The position numbers and the translations under genes are program-made. Below are positions 41,523 to 50,963 of a DNA stretch of 58,881 nucleotides, one piece after another; the stretch's first letter is position 1; every line of letters begins with the position of its first letter. The notes below the pieces were generated by a model. It was not told the DNA's origin, ran no database searches, and saw only the letters and a program-made list of their open reading frames with translations. The stretch lies in assembly GCA_002784145.1 (NCBI GenBank), contig PFKE01000159.1:1-58881 (forward strand). Direction: 5' to 3'. The stretch comes from Flavobacteriaceae bacterium CG_4_10_14_3_um_filter_33_47 (GTDB taxonomy: Bacteria; Bacteroidota; Bacteroidia; Flavobacteriales; Flavobacteriaceae).

Positions 41523-43898
41523 TTAGGATTTCAATTCCTTCATCAAATCCTCATAGGTATAAAACTCTTTATCTTCCAGATTTTGAGTATATAAGATACT
41601 AATAAGCATAGCCTTTAAGCCAGTTACTGCTTGCAGATCTTCTAAATCAACAATGCTTATATCAGTATCTAGATATTTTTTAGATTGCAAAAATTTTACA
41701 TACCGTAAGTACTCCACTTCATCTTGGTTTTGAGAATAAATAATGGCTATTTTACCTTTTTGTGTTATGCGCTTTTTGGTTCCTTTAATATACGCTTTAT
41801 CTACACGCTTCTTTATGTTTTCATAACGTGCATTATAGGTTCCTTCAACATCAAATCGCTTTTCGTCCATTCTAAAACTTATGGAAAGTGGTTGATTAAA
41901 CACTAAAATCATAGAGGCTACATCTAACTGAATGGGCAAATTTGGTTGCATTTTATAATAGGCGTTTTCCATTTCGCACATAACCTGCAATTGCCACAAT
42001 CTTAAATTATATAAATAGACCGGATTAAAACTATCTTCCTTTGTAATGGCCTCACCTATATACATATTATGCTCGACACCATCAGTTTTGAAGCGCTCGA
42101 AATAATGAGGATACATCTTTTGAGCTTCTGCCTGTTTTTTATCTAAAAACAAGGCCATTTCCTTATTTATCAAAGAAATGGTGGTGTCATACTTCTCTCT
42201 GTGCGTATATTTGGTATGTATATTATTGCTGTTTTGCTGCTTATACGAATGAATTAAATCCTTCAAAGAGTCTTTGCTTGAAAGATGGTCAATCACTAAA
42301 CTTAAATCATGGTTTAAAAAATTAGAAATTTGTCGCTCACTATCTACTTGAAAATGATGATCCAATCCTTCTAAATATTCATTTATTTGATAAATAAATT
42401 GTTCATAAACTGGCAATGCTTCAATGTTTAAGGCTTTCTGAAGTATGAGTTTTACGTCGTTTAACTGAATGTTTAAATCCAGCCTAGTGGCTAAATTCCT
42501 GGCTTCAGAGGAACCCTTAATGTCTATTTGGCCAAATAATGGATAAATATCATTGAAAGCTATTTTATTAAACGTAGCTTTTTCGCCTCTTGACTGTTGA
42601 TGGATAAATTTTTTAGCTTCACTTACAAATTTCCAATGCACGCTTGTATGGATAGAGGTACACTCTTTTTGTATAATGGCTTCAATTAAATTTTCTTCTT
42701 CTTCTTTAGTTCGCTTAACCGCCGATATTATAAACGGCATAATGTCGGTCAATTTAATGGCATTAATACTATTGAGCACTTTAGGTTTATTGGAAACAAT
42801 TTCCAAAACACCCAAAAGTTGATTATTACTAGCTATTGGAGCTAATATGGCACTCTTTATTCCTTGCTCCTTAAATGCCTTTAGTTCTGGAACTTGACTG
42901 CCTGATCCTTTAAAAGCAGCATCAACATCCGAAAAGGTCAAAAGTTTATTATTATTTAATAGTTTATTATAGGCTCCTAAACATAGAACATCATGGCATT
43001 TAGAAGTGTCTCTGGTATTTAACAAGAAACTGGTTAAACCATTGCCTAAAAGAACCCTTTCAAACATGTCTTCAGTCCTGTTATAAACTGAAAATCCGAC
43101 TTTCAAATCTTTTATTCCAAAGAGGGATCTGAAAATTTCCTGAAAACTTTCTGTTTGATTTTCATCTTGATAGTTCTTTTCTTTAATAAGACTTGATTTA
43201 ACATTTGAAATGGATTGGTCTTCGGTTACATCAAAAATATTGGATATCACAAAACCTTTGAAAAGATAGCTTTTAGGGGGAAATTTTTCTCTCCAAAGCG
43301 TAATTTTATGGAAGTTATCCAAAAGTTGATTGTAATCGTCTTCCGTTATTTTTGGTGCGTTTTGAGTAGGAAATATTTCTAAAAAATCTGCATTATATAA
43401 TATTTTAAAATATCGAATGATACCATGAGCATCGGGTATTTTATACAAAAAAGGGCGTTTAAAATTTAAATTATAGCCATAATAGAAGTTCAAAATTACC
43501 ACGCACACAATAATATAAAGATCTTCTTCTGGCATGTTTTCTATTCGCAAAACAAAATCATCTCCAGCAGTTTTTATTATTTTTTTAAATCTTTCTGAAG
43601 AATTAAAAATAACATCTTCAAATGGAATGGATGCTGCTTTAATTTCATTTTTGGTTAAAAGTGGGTTAAAAGAATCGTAAAGAATAGCATTTATTTGGCT
43701 TTTATAGGTTTCCAATAACGTTAAATCTGTAAATCCTTCTCTTAGCTCTGGATAATCTGCTCCAATTTTTAAGATTTTATGAGCATTTTTGGATGCCAAT
43801 TCATTCGAATCTTCAGCCAATTTTTCGTATTCCAATAATAATTTATTGAAACTTATCTTAAAAAGAATAGGAAGTTCTTTATGTTGATTATTATTCAT
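41523..43898 (-). CDS. Large GAF-domain protein
   Basis: The 791-residue cytoplasmic protein has a helical N-terminal region (about 1-210), a GAF domain around 215-400 ending in LLGVLEIVSNKP, and a long helical C-terminal half without a recognisable output domain. It lacks histidine kinase, cyclase or receiver motifs. The GAF domain likely binds a small molecule. It is monocistronic, flanked by 173- and 394-bp gaps. Function unknown; similar proteins are common in Flavobacteriaceae as I recall. Confidence 0.85.
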   Translation of the reverse strand: MNNNQHKELPILFKISFNKLLLEYEKLAEDSNELASKNAHKILKIGADYPELREGFTDLTLLETYKSQINAILYDSFNPLLTKNEIKAASIPFEDVIFNSSERFKKIIKTAGDDFVLRIENMPEEDLYIIVCVVILNFYYGYNLNFKRPFLYKIPDAHGIIRYFKILYNADFLEIFPTQNAPKITEDDYNQLLDNFHKITLWREKFPPKSYLFKGFVISNIFDVTEDQSISNVKSSLIKEKNYQDENQTESFQEIFRSLFGIKDLKVGFSVYNRTEDMFERVLLGNGLTSFLLNTRDTSKCHDVLCLGAYNKLLNNNKLLTFSDVDAAFKGSGSQVPELKAFKEQGIKSAILAPIASNNQLLGVLEIVSNKPKVLNSINAIKLTDIMPFIISAVKRTKEEEENLIEAIIQKECTSIHTSVHWKFVSEAKKFIHQQSRGEKATFNKIAFNDIYPLFGQIDIKGSSEARNLATRLDLNIQLNDVKLILQKALNIEALPVYEQFIYQINEYLEGLDHHFQVDSERQISNFLNHDLSLVIDHLSSKDSLKDLIHSYKQQNSNNIHTKYTHREKYDTTISLINKEMALFLDKKQAEAQKMYPHYFERFKTDGVEHNMYIGEAITKEDSFNPVYLYNLRLWQLQVMCEMENAYYKMQPNLPIQLDVASMILVFNQPLSISFRMDEKRFDVEGTYNARYENIKKRVDKAYIKGTKKRITQKGKIAIIYSQNQDEVEYLRYVKFLQSKKYLDTDISIVDLEDLQAVTGLKAMLISILYTQNLEDKEFYTYEDLMKELKS

Positions 43899-44292
43899 GA
43901 AAAATTTTTAAATTTTTATGTAAAATTACAAATAAAACAAGTTGGTTGGATTGTATATTACCATATTACAAACAGATTAAAAGGAAATTGCTAGATAGAT
44001 AAAAAATTTATTTATGGTGACAATAACCTTTAAAGCCAAAAGACTCTGAACAGTAGATTTCTATTCTTTTTTTTATAATAAATTATTACAATATCTAGAC
44101 CTAGTAAATAATTTTACTCTTAAAGTAAGATTCTTTGAACACCAATGGAATTTATCAGAAAATTTATGGGCTAAAATACTTTAAAAAAGCTTACAAACAT
44201 TAACTTTACATACTGCAGCTACTAGGTTAATGAACTACGATTATATAGAATTTAAACTTATAAAATAAAATCCTAATTTAAACATAAACAAT
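43899..44292. other. Gene-free region upstream of the aldo/keto reductase
   Basis: 394 bp with no usable reading frame and no strong hairpin. It must hold the promoters of the divergent GAF and reductase genes, but I see no exact TAnnTTTG in the right place. Confidence 0.5.
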
Positions 44293-45285
44293 ATGAGTTA
44301 CTTAGCAGATAAAACACGATACGACCATATGCAATACAACCGTTGCGGTAAAAGCGGTATCGATTTACCTTTAGTATCATTAGGCCTTTGGCACAACTTT
44401 GGTGGTGTTGATGTTTTTGAAAACGGACGAGAAATGATTCTTAAAGCCTTCGATTTAGGCATTACCCACTTCGATTTAGCAAACAATTATGGGCCGCCAG
44501 CAGGTTCTGCTGAAGAAAATTTTGGAAAAGTTTTAAACACCGATTTAAAGGCTTATCGAGATGAAATGATAATAAGCTCTAAAGCAGGTTGGGGTATGTG
44601 GCCTGGACCCTATGGCGATTTTGGCTCACGTAAATACCTCATTGCAAGTTGCAACCAAAGCTTAAAACGAATGGGATTGGAATATGTCGATATTTTTTAT
44701 AGCCACAGACCAGACCCTAACACACCCATAGAAGAAACCATGATGGCACTAGACCAAATTGTTAGATCGGGTAAAGCACTCTATGCAGGAATTTCTTCTT
44801 ATAATCCAGAAGAATCTAAAAAAGCGTTTGCCATTTTAAAAGCATTAGGGACTCCTTGTTTAGTACATCAACCATCATACAGTATGTTTAACCGTTGGAT
44901 TGAAAATGGCTTACTTGATGTACTTGAAGAAAATGGCGTAGGCTCTGTTGTATTTAGCCCTCTCTTTCAAGGTTTGCTAACCGATAAATATTTAAATGGT
45001 ATTCCAGAAGGCTCAAGAGCATCAAAACCGAATAGTTTTTTGTCTACTTCAGATGTTAACGAGGTCAACCTAAAAAAAGTAAAAGCCTTAAACGAAATTG
45101 GAAAAAAACGTGGTCAGAAAATGTCTCAACTAGCGTTAGCATGGGTTTTAAGAGATAAAAGAGTTACATCAGTTATTATTGGTGCTAGCAAAGTTTCGCA
45201 TATTACAGATGCTATTGGTATTCAAAAAAATCTTGAATTTTCATCTGAAGAATTAGAAGCTATCGAAACGATTTTAAAATCATAA
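44293..45285 (+). CDS. Aldo/keto reductase, YghZ/glyceraldehyde-3-phosphate reductase type
   Basis: The 330-residue TIM barrel has the family N-terminal LPLVSLGLWHNFGG, catalytic Asp/Tyr region FDLANNYGPPAGSAEENFG, Lys in ISSKAGWGMWPGPYG, and the NADPH-binding IIGASKVSHITDAIG near the end. It probably reduces methylglyoxal or L-glyceraldehyde 3-phosphate as E. coli YghZ does. It is monocistronic. Confidence 0.93.
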   Translation: MSYLADKTRYDHMQYNRCGKSGIDLPLVSLGLWHNFGGVDVFENGREMILKAFDLGITHFDLANNYGPPAGSAEENFGKVLNTDLKAYRDEMIISSKAGWGMWPGPYGDFGSRKYLIASCNQSLKRMGLEYVDIFYSHRPDPNTPIEETMMALDQIVRSGKALYAGISSYNPEESKKAFAILKALGTPCLVHQPSYSMFNRWIENGLLDVLEENGVGSVVFSPLFQGLLTDKYLNGIPEGSRASKPNSFLSTSDVNEVNLKKVKALNEIGKKRGQKMSQLALAWVLRDKRVTSVIIGASKVSHITDAIGIQKNLEFSSEELEAIETILKS

Positions 45286-45766
45286 TAATTGTATAAAATA
45301 AAATTCATATTTGAGTTTATTTAAATCTTTATTAAAATTGAACGAATTAAATTTTTATGCCTAGTTGGGATATATTTACACTTAATGTAACTTAATTAGT
45401 CTCTCTCTTAAAAATTCAATTAATCAATTGTATCCTAATAGACTATTTGGCTATGATTTCTTTAAAAATGAATTGTATTTATCGATTTGCTAAGGAACGA
45501 CTAATCAAACAAGTTGGATATTTTAGAATTAATTGAAGTAAGTAATGAAGCATTCAAAATTAGTGCTTTGATTCACGAGATTCGCGTTGAAATGAATATA
45601 TTCATTATTACAACAACAGAGAATCAAATCAAAATTAAACAAAATGAGTCCGATAAATCATCGAACTCATTATTATCAAAATTAATTATAAATTTGTCAA
45701 AACTTTTGGGTGCAGTCTAATGTTTTAGCCTAGAGACGGCTTCTTTTCAAAACTACATTATTAAGT
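45286..45766. other. Mostly gene-free region after the aldo/keto reductase
   Basis: Apart from the weak 68-codon frame at 45514-45720, I see no gene here. A perfect 16-bp palindrome AATGAATATATTCATT lies at 45591-45606. Confidence 0.5.
45514..45720 (+). CDS. Doubtful small open reading frame
   Basis: A 68-codon frame with a TTG start (MDILELIEVSNEAFKISALI...). It is not like any family I know and has no clear promoter. The composition resembles chance AT-rich sequence; a helical small protein or a remnant of a larger gene is possible. Confidence 0.2.
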   Translation: MDILELIEVSNEAFKISALIHEIRVEMNIFIITTTENQIKIKQNESDKSSNSLLSKLIINLSKLLGAV

Positions 45767-46651
45767 TTATTTAAGTATAAATTCTGAAGTAGCCACTAAA
45801 TCTTTTTCATTATATACGTTCACTACATAACGTCCTTTTTCAAATTCAGAAGATTCTTTTGAAGCAACAAATTCACAAACATTAAGACTTGCACTTTCAT
45901 AATTAAATTTACTAATCATGCTATAATTTAATGTTTTATCACCAAAAGTCACTTGTTCATTAGCTCCTAATGTGTTGCTTTTTGGGTCAATGACTTGCAC
46001 ATACAATTCTTGATCACCGGCTTGAACTAAATTATTTTTAGCAACGGTAAAACAAACTCTAATTTTATCTGTACGGCTTGCTCTTTCTGTTGGTATTAAT
46101 TTTCCAGAAGTTCTTTCTATAACACCAAACCCTTTTAAACCAACGGCAGATAAAACCGCAGCATTTGATACTACTTCAGCTAATGCGGTATTTTGAATTA
46201 ATAAAGAATCTGTAAATATGGTTCTTTCTTCTAATCGAACTCTAGTACTATCTAAAGACGTAGCTAAATAAGAATTTTGAACTTTTAATGAATCGTTTTC
46301 AGCTAACAAAAAATCCATTTCTTTTTGTAGTGAAACATATTTTTGTTTGTATTTCCATAAACTTCTTACGTTGGTTTCAGAAATTTTTAAAGAGTCTATC
46401 AATCCTTGAATACGTTCTCTTGCTTCAACTAAATTTTTGTTTGCAATTGAATTTTCATTAATGGCTGCATCATATTGTTGAGCCATAGCGTTCAAATCGT
46501 TCATGACCAACTGTTTTTGTTCAGTTAAATCTTTTTGTACTGCTTTACTATCGCTGTAGAGATTGATTGTGTAAAATCCTACTGCTAAAAAAAGAGCCAA
46601 TGCAATTCCTAATGCAATTTTTAATCCCATACCACTACCTTTGTTTTCCAT
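45767..46651 (-). CDS. Membrane-anchored coiled-coil protein
   Basis: The 294 residues comprise a short cytoplasmic N-terminus, one membrane helix (LKIALGIALALFLAVGFYTI, about residues 10-29), a long coiled coil (about 40-165) and a C-terminal beta-rich domain (IRVCFTVAKNNLVQAGDQELYVQV). Homologues are often named chromosome-partitioning proteins in databases, but no ParA ATPase motif is present. Orientation suggests the bulk is periplasmic. It may be a cell-envelope structural protein. Function unknown. Confidence 0.82.
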   Translation of the reverse strand: MENKGSGMGLKIALGIALALFLAVGFYTINLYSDSKAVQKDLTEQKQLVMNDLNAMAQQYDAAINENSIANKNLVEARERIQGLIDSLKISETNVRSLWKYKQKYVSLQKEMDFLLAENDSLKVQNSYLATSLDSTRVRLEERTIFTDSLLIQNTALAEVVSNAAVLSAVGLKGFGVIERTSGKLIPTERASRTDKIRVCFTVAKNNLVQAGDQELYVQVIDPKSNTLGANEQVTFGDKTLNYSMISKFNYESASLNVCEFVASKESSEFEKGRYVVNVYNEKDLVATSEFILK

Positions 46652-46769
46652 AATTACTAGTTTTAAATTTGTTTAAAGTGTTTAATGTTTTGTAAATTTT
46701 TATACTTGTTTTTTTAATGTCTAGAATAAATAAAAACTGTATTTTTAAATATTCATAAATTTTAATTCA

Positions 46770-47795
46770 ATGGATAAATTAATTTTGTTTAATGACTCTG
46801 AACTAAAAAAATTACTTAACAAGCGTATAGGTGAATCCAAATTTGGAGAGCAAATTGCTATGTTAACTTCCATTTCTAACATATACGAACAACTTGAAAA
46901 TTTAGATGTTACCCATGTTATTATTGGGTTGCCCGAAGATATTGGTGTTTTTGCAAATTACGGTAAATCAGGTACTTACAATACATGGAATGCTGTAATA
47001 AAAATTTTAGTTAACATTCAAAATAATGAATTTTCCAATGCACATAAAGTATTAATCCTTGGTCATTTAGATTTTTCATCCGAAATGCTAAAAGTTTCTA
47101 CCTTTAGTCAAACCAATAAAAAAGATGTCTTAAAGGCAAGAAAACTTGTAAAAAAGATGGATGCCCATGTTAGTTTTTTAATTCAGCAAATTGTTGCAGC
47201 TGGCAAAAAACCCATTATTATTGGTGGCGGACATAACAATGCTTATGGAAATATCAAAGGCAGTTCTCTGGCCTATGGGTTTCCAATCAATGTTATAAAT
47301 TTTGATGCACATACTGATTTTAGACCAGAAGAAGGTAGACATAGTGGCAATGGGTTCTCATATGCTTTTGCAGAAGGATTTCTTAATCATTATTTTGTGT
47401 TTGGTGTGCATGAAAATTATACTTCAGACAAACTTTTTAATGCTCTAAAAAAAATACCCAATGTTCAATTTAATACGTTTGAAGCGCTAGAAATTAGAAA
47501 GGAGCTAAAATTAAAAAAAGAGTTAGTTAGAGCTTTAGCTCATGTTTCCAATAACCCTTTTGGAATTGAAATTGATTGTGATGCTATTGAAAACATCGCT
47601 AGTAGTGCCATGACTCCAAGTGGATTTAGCGTGAATAAAACCAGAATGTTCGTCGATTTTTTTGGAAAACATGACAATGCTTGTTACCTGCATATTTGTG
47701 AAGCTATTGCAACTCCTGAAAATGAAACCCAAATAGGTAAACTCATCACCTATTTAATTATGGATTTTATAAAAGCTGGATTCAATAAATCATAG
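46770..47795 (+). CDS. Arginase/formimidoylglutamase-family ureohydrolase
   Basis: The 341-residue protein keeps the binuclear manganese ligands: His in IIGGGHNNAYG, the DAHTD triad in INFDAHTDFRPEEGRHSG, and both aspartates of EIDCDAIE; the third acidic residue is Glu instead of Asp. Family members hydrolyse arginine, agmatine or formimidoylglutamate. The divergent N-terminus prevents a choice; formimidoylglutamase in histidine breakdown is plausible. No hut gene is near. It overlaps the Nudix gene by 6 bp, convergently. Confidence 0.88.
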   Translation: MDKLILFNDSELKKLLNKRIGESKFGEQIAMLTSISNIYEQLENLDVTHVIIGLPEDIGVFANYGKSGTYNTWNAVIKILVNIQNNEFSNAHKVLILGHLDFSSEMLKVSTFSQTNKKDVLKARKLVKKMDAHVSFLIQQIVAAGKKPIIIGGGHNNAYGNIKGSSLAYGFPINVINFDAHTDFRPEEGRHSGNGFSYAFAEGFLNHYFVFGVHENYTSDKLFNALKKIPNVQFNTFEALEIRKELKLKKELVRALAHVSNNPFGIEIDCDAIENIASSAMTPSGFSVNKTRMFVDFFGKHDNACYLHICEAIATPENETQIGKLITYLIMDFIKAGFNKS

Positions 47796-48374
47796 TAATT
47801 TATGAATCAAAGCATATTGCAATAATATAATGGTACGAGCATCTTGTATTTTACCATGGTTAAGCATTTCTATGGCTTTGGTAAACGGCATTTCCAAAAC
47901 TTCAATATCTTCATGTTCACTTTCCAATCCACCACCTTTGCTAACTTTCATATCATCCGTATATTCACCTGTAAAATAATGCATCTTTTCGGTCATAACG
48001 CCTGGAGATGAGTACGCTTCAAACACCTTTTTGACTTCTTTGAGTTTGTAACCTACTTCTTCTTCTGTTTCTCTAATAATGCAGGCTTCTGGGTTGTCTT
48101 TATCGAGCATACCTGCGCAAATTTCAATTAAAAACCCTTCTTTATTATCATTAATAAACGTTGGCATTCTAAATTGTTTTGTTAGAATTACGGTTTGCTT
48201 TTCAGTGTTGTACAATAAAATTCCAGCTCCATCACCTCTGTTATAACATTCTCTTACTTGAGTTACCCATGTTCCGTTGCTCATTAAATAATCAAATGTT
48301 AATTTATTAAGGGTATAATATTGCTTTGATAACAACTCTGTCTTTATATTTTTTATGGTTATTTTATCTTTCAT
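47790..48374 (-). CDS. NudK-like Nudix hydrolase
   Basis: The 194-residue enzyme has a Nudix box in the NudK variant, AGMLDKDNPEACIIRETEEEVGY, shown here in two halves (AGMLDKDNPEA and CIIRETEEEVGY), and the NudK-type EYTDDMKVSKGGG and EDIEVLEMPF segments. NudK hydrolyses GDP-mannose and related sugar nucleotides. Overlap with the ureohydrolase gene is at the 3' ends only. Confidence 0.9.
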   Translation of the reverse strand: MKDKITIKNIKTELLSKQYYTLNKLTFDYLMSNGTWVTQVRECYNRGDGAGILLYNTEKQTVILTKQFRMPTFINDNKEGFLIEICAGMLDKDNPEACIIRETEEEVGYKLKEVKKVFEAYSSPGVMTEKMHYFTGEYTDDMKVSKGGGLESEHEDIEVLEMPFTKAIEMLNHGKIQDARTIILLQYALIHKLL

Positions 48375-48486
48375 GTTAGTATTTAGATTCTAAAAGAGCC
48401 ATTCCGTTAAAAATTTTGAAAGGCAAATTTTATGTAATATATAATTTATCTAAAGAACTGGATTTATTTTAATCAATAAAAAATAT

Positions 48487-48494
48487 TATATTTG
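48487..48494 (+). promoter_or_regulatory. -7 box of the small membrane protein gene
   Basis: TATATTTG fits TAnnTTTG, 29 bp before the ATG at 48524. No -33 TTTG. Confidence 0.42.
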
Positions 48495-48523
48495 AAAGGC
48501 TATTAAACAAAAAAAACTCTGAA

Positions 48524-48763
48524 ATGCTTTTTAAAATTTCACCTTTTATTATATCATCATTTGCACTTATAGAACAAACGGATATTGTAACTATTTTAGT
48601 TGTTGTGGTTTTGTTTTTTTCTGTTCTTCTTATTTTAGGAATTAGAAAATCATATAAGCTTAAAAAAGAAAACGAACGTTTAGATAAAATAAGTGAAGAA
48701 TTAGCAAAACAGGAAGAAACTTATAAGGATTTTACAGAAGGCCATATGTATGATAACCATTAA
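48524..48763 (+). CDS. Small membrane protein with coiled-coil tail
   Basis: The 79-residue protein has a hydrophobic N-terminus, a strong membrane helix (DIVTILVVVVLFFSVLLILG, about 18-37), then a charged helix (KLKKENERLDKISEELAKQEE) that may form a coiled coil. I do not recognise the family. It has a candidate -7 box, and its stop sits one base before the inverted-repeat element at 48765. Confidence 0.65.
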   Translation: MLFKISPFIISSFALIEQTDIVTILVVVVLFFSVLLILGIRKSYKLKKENERLDKISEELAKQEETYKDFTEGHMYDNH

Positions 48764-48764
48764 T

Positions 48765-48800
48765 AAGAGGCTGTCCGAAAAGTCAAGACAGCCTCTTTTT
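48765..48800. terminator. Hairpin terminator inside the inverted-repeat element
   Basis: The left arm forms a perfect 11-bp stem (AAGAGGCTGTC 48765-48775 with GACAGCCTCTT 48787-48797) followed by T-rich sequence. It begins one base after the small membrane protein stop. Confidence 0.8.
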
Positions 48801-48877
48801 TATTTGGACAGGTATCGAAGAGATTTTTCAAATACGCAATTCTCAAGGACTTAAAAAAACTTTTTAGACAGCCTCTT
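48765..48877. mobile_element. MITE-like inverted-repeat element (113 bp)
   Basis: The ends are 19-bp inverted repeats: AAGAGGCTGTCCGAAAAGT (48765-48783) and, read in reverse complement, AAGAGGCTGTCTAAAAAGT (48859-48877), 17 of 19 matching. GAGGCTGTC-type ends are reminiscent of terminal repeats of some insertion sequences. The interior has no coding capacity. It fills the whole gap between the convergent stops of the small membrane gene (48763) and ettA (48880). I see no clear target-site duplication, so it may be old or may be only a double terminator. Confidence 0.5.
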
Positions 48878-50569
48878 TTATCTCACTAATTTTTTATACT
48901 TAATTCTTTTTGGCATTAAATCGCCACCAAGACGTTTCTTTTTATTTTCCTCATATTCACTAAAGCTACCTTCAAAGAAATACACTTGTGAATCGCCTTC
49001 AAAAGCTAAAATATGAGTACATATTCTATCTAAAAACCAACGGTCGTGGCTAATAACAACGGCACAACCTGCAAAGTTTTCCAACCCTTCTTCCAATGCA
49101 CGCAAAGTATTCACATCCAAATCGTTAGTTGGCTCATCTAATAATAGTACATTACCTTCTTCTTTGAGTGTCATGGCTAAATGCAGCCTATTACGTTCAC
49201 CTCCTGAAAGCAATTTTACTTTTTTATTTTGCTCTCCACCAGAAAAATTAAAACGACTTAAATAGGCTCTAGAATTTACTTCCCTTCCACCCATTAAAAT
49301 CAATTCTTGCTCATCACTAAAATTTTGCCAGATTGATTTTTCAGGATCAATATTAGAATGCGCTTGATCTACATAAGCGATTTTTGCTGTTTCACCAACC
49401 TTGAATTCACCCTTATCTGGGGTTTCTTCACCCATAATCATTCTAAAAATAGTGGTTTTTCCAGCACCATTGGGTCCAATAACACCAACGATACCCGCTT
49501 GAGGTAATTTAAAATTTAAACTTTCATAAAGCAATTTATCATCATAAGCCTTACTTACAGCAATCGCTTCAATAACATTGGTTCCTAAACGTGGTCCATT
49601 GGGTATATAAATTTCGAGTTTTTCATCCAATTGCTTTTGGTCTTGACTCATTAATTTATCATAATTATTCAAACGTGCTTTTTGTTTGGTTTGTCGCCCT
49701 TTTGCACCTTGACGAACCCATTCTAACTCACGCTCTAAAGTTTTTTGGCGTTTAGAAGCCACTTTACTTTCTTGTGCCAAGCGTTTTGATTTTTGATCTA
49801 ACCATGAAGAATAATTTCCTTTCCATGGAATGCCTTCCCCTCTATCCAATTCCAATATCCAACCCGCCACATTATCTAAAAAGTACCTATCGTGCGTTAC
49901 GGCAATCACGGTTCCTTTGTATTGTGCTAAATGATGTTCTAACCAATGTACAGATTCTGCGTCTAAATGGTTTGTTGGTTCATCCAATAGCAACACATCT
50001 GGCTCTTGTAATAACAATCTGCATAATGCTACACGACGACGTTCTCCACCTGAAAGAATACCAATTTTTTTATCGCCATCTGGTGTACGCAATGCGTCCA
50101 TGGCTATTTCAAGTTTGGTGTCTAATTCCCATGCATTTGCAGCGTCAATTTTATCTTGTAGCTCCGCTTGACGATTCATGAGTTTTTCCATCTTATCTGG
50201 ATTGGAATACACTTCTTCCAATCCAAACATGTCATTAATTTTATTGTATTCATCAAGAATGGCAACAGTTTCGGCAGCGCCTTCTCTTACAATTTCCATA
50301 ACCGTTTTTGTATCATCAAGTTTAGGATCTTGCTCAAGATAACCAACAGAATAATCTTGTAAAAAAGTGACATCACCTTGATAATTTTTGTCTAATCCCG
50401 CAATAATTTTAAGCAAGGTAGATTTACCTGAACCGTTGAGTCCTAAAATTCCAATTTTAGCACCATAGAAAAAACTTAAATAAATATTTTTTAAAACGGG
50501 TGTATTGGCTCCTTGAAATGTTTTGGTAACACCTGTCATCGAAAAGATAACTTTTTTATCGTCGCTCAT
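48878..50569 (-). CDS. ettA: Energy-dependent translational throttle protein EttA (ABC-F)
   Basis: The 563-residue soluble ABC-F protein has two ATPase domains with Walker A GLNGSGKST and GPNGAGKTT, signatures ILSGGERRRVALC and LLSGGERNRLHLA, and Walker B LLLLDEPTNHLD and VLLLDEPTNDLD. EttA binds the ribosomal E site and gates the first peptide bond according to the energy state. The C-terminus (PKRIKYKKLVR) is normal, so the element adjacent to the stop has not truncated it. The stop codon abuts the inverted-repeat element. Confidence 0.95.
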   Translation of the reverse strand: MSDDKKVIFSMTGVTKTFQGANTPVLKNIYLSFFYGAKIGILGLNGSGKSTLLKIIAGLDKNYQGDVTFLQDYSVGYLEQDPKLDDTKTVMEIVREGAAETVAILDEYNKINDMFGLEEVYSNPDKMEKLMNRQAELQDKIDAANAWELDTKLEIAMDALRTPDGDKKIGILSGGERRRVALCRLLLQEPDVLLLDEPTNHLDAESVHWLEHHLAQYKGTVIAVTHDRYFLDNVAGWILELDRGEGIPWKGNYSSWLDQKSKRLAQESKVASKRQKTLERELEWVRQGAKGRQTKQKARLNNYDKLMSQDQKQLDEKLEIYIPNGPRLGTNVIEAIAVSKAYDDKLLYESLNFKLPQAGIVGVIGPNGAGKTTIFRMIMGEETPDKGEFKVGETAKIAYVDQAHSNIDPEKSIWQNFSDEQELILMGGREVNSRAYLSRFNFSGGEQNKKVKLLSGGERNRLHLAMTLKEEGNVLLLDEPTNDLDVNTLRALEEGLENFAGCAVVISHDRWFLDRICTHILAFEGDSQVYFFEGSFSEYEENKKKRLGGDLMPKRIKYKKLVR

Positions 50570-50570
50570 T

Positions 50571-50753
50571 TTATACTCTACCTTTTAAAGCATTAAACAC
50601 CCAAGCCACAGAAAAAAAACCGATGCCTACTGCAGCAAAACCCCAACCGGCTACATCATCATACCTAAAAGCACCTAAAGCTATTAAACTTAGTCCTACT
50701 ATAACCATAATCCATGTTGCCCAGGCCAATACTGTGTTTTTATTCATTCCCAT
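50571..50753 (-). CDS. Small membrane protein, CAL67264 type
   Basis: The 60-residue protein has two membrane helices (VLAWATWIMVIVGLSLIALG and GWGFAAVGIGFFSVAWVF) around a short loop. It matches my memory of the CAL67264 family of flavobacterial membrane proteins of unknown function. It ends one base before the ettA start and is co-transcribed with it. Confidence 0.82.
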   Translation of the reverse strand: MGMNKNTVLAWATWIMVIVGLSLIALGAFRYDDVAGWGFAAVGIGFFSVAWVFNALKGRV

Positions 50754-50963
50754 AATTAATCTTTGTTTAAGGACGCTTCCTGGTTAGATAACAAGGTTAG
50801 GTTTTAACTATATTTTTTAAATTGAAAAAATCGAAAAATATAGCTTCAATCCTTAGCGCAAATTGAAACACAAATATCGTATTTTTGAATTAAATCTAAA
50901 GAAGTTAATTCATAATTATTTATTCCTCTCTTTTAAATTCAACTAGTAAAAAGTGGAAGTTAA

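Noticed and set aside
45767-46651. ParA-type chromosome-partitioning protein
   Set aside because: There is no Walker A motif; the protein is a membrane-anchored coiled coil, so the ParA name would be a propagated misannotation.
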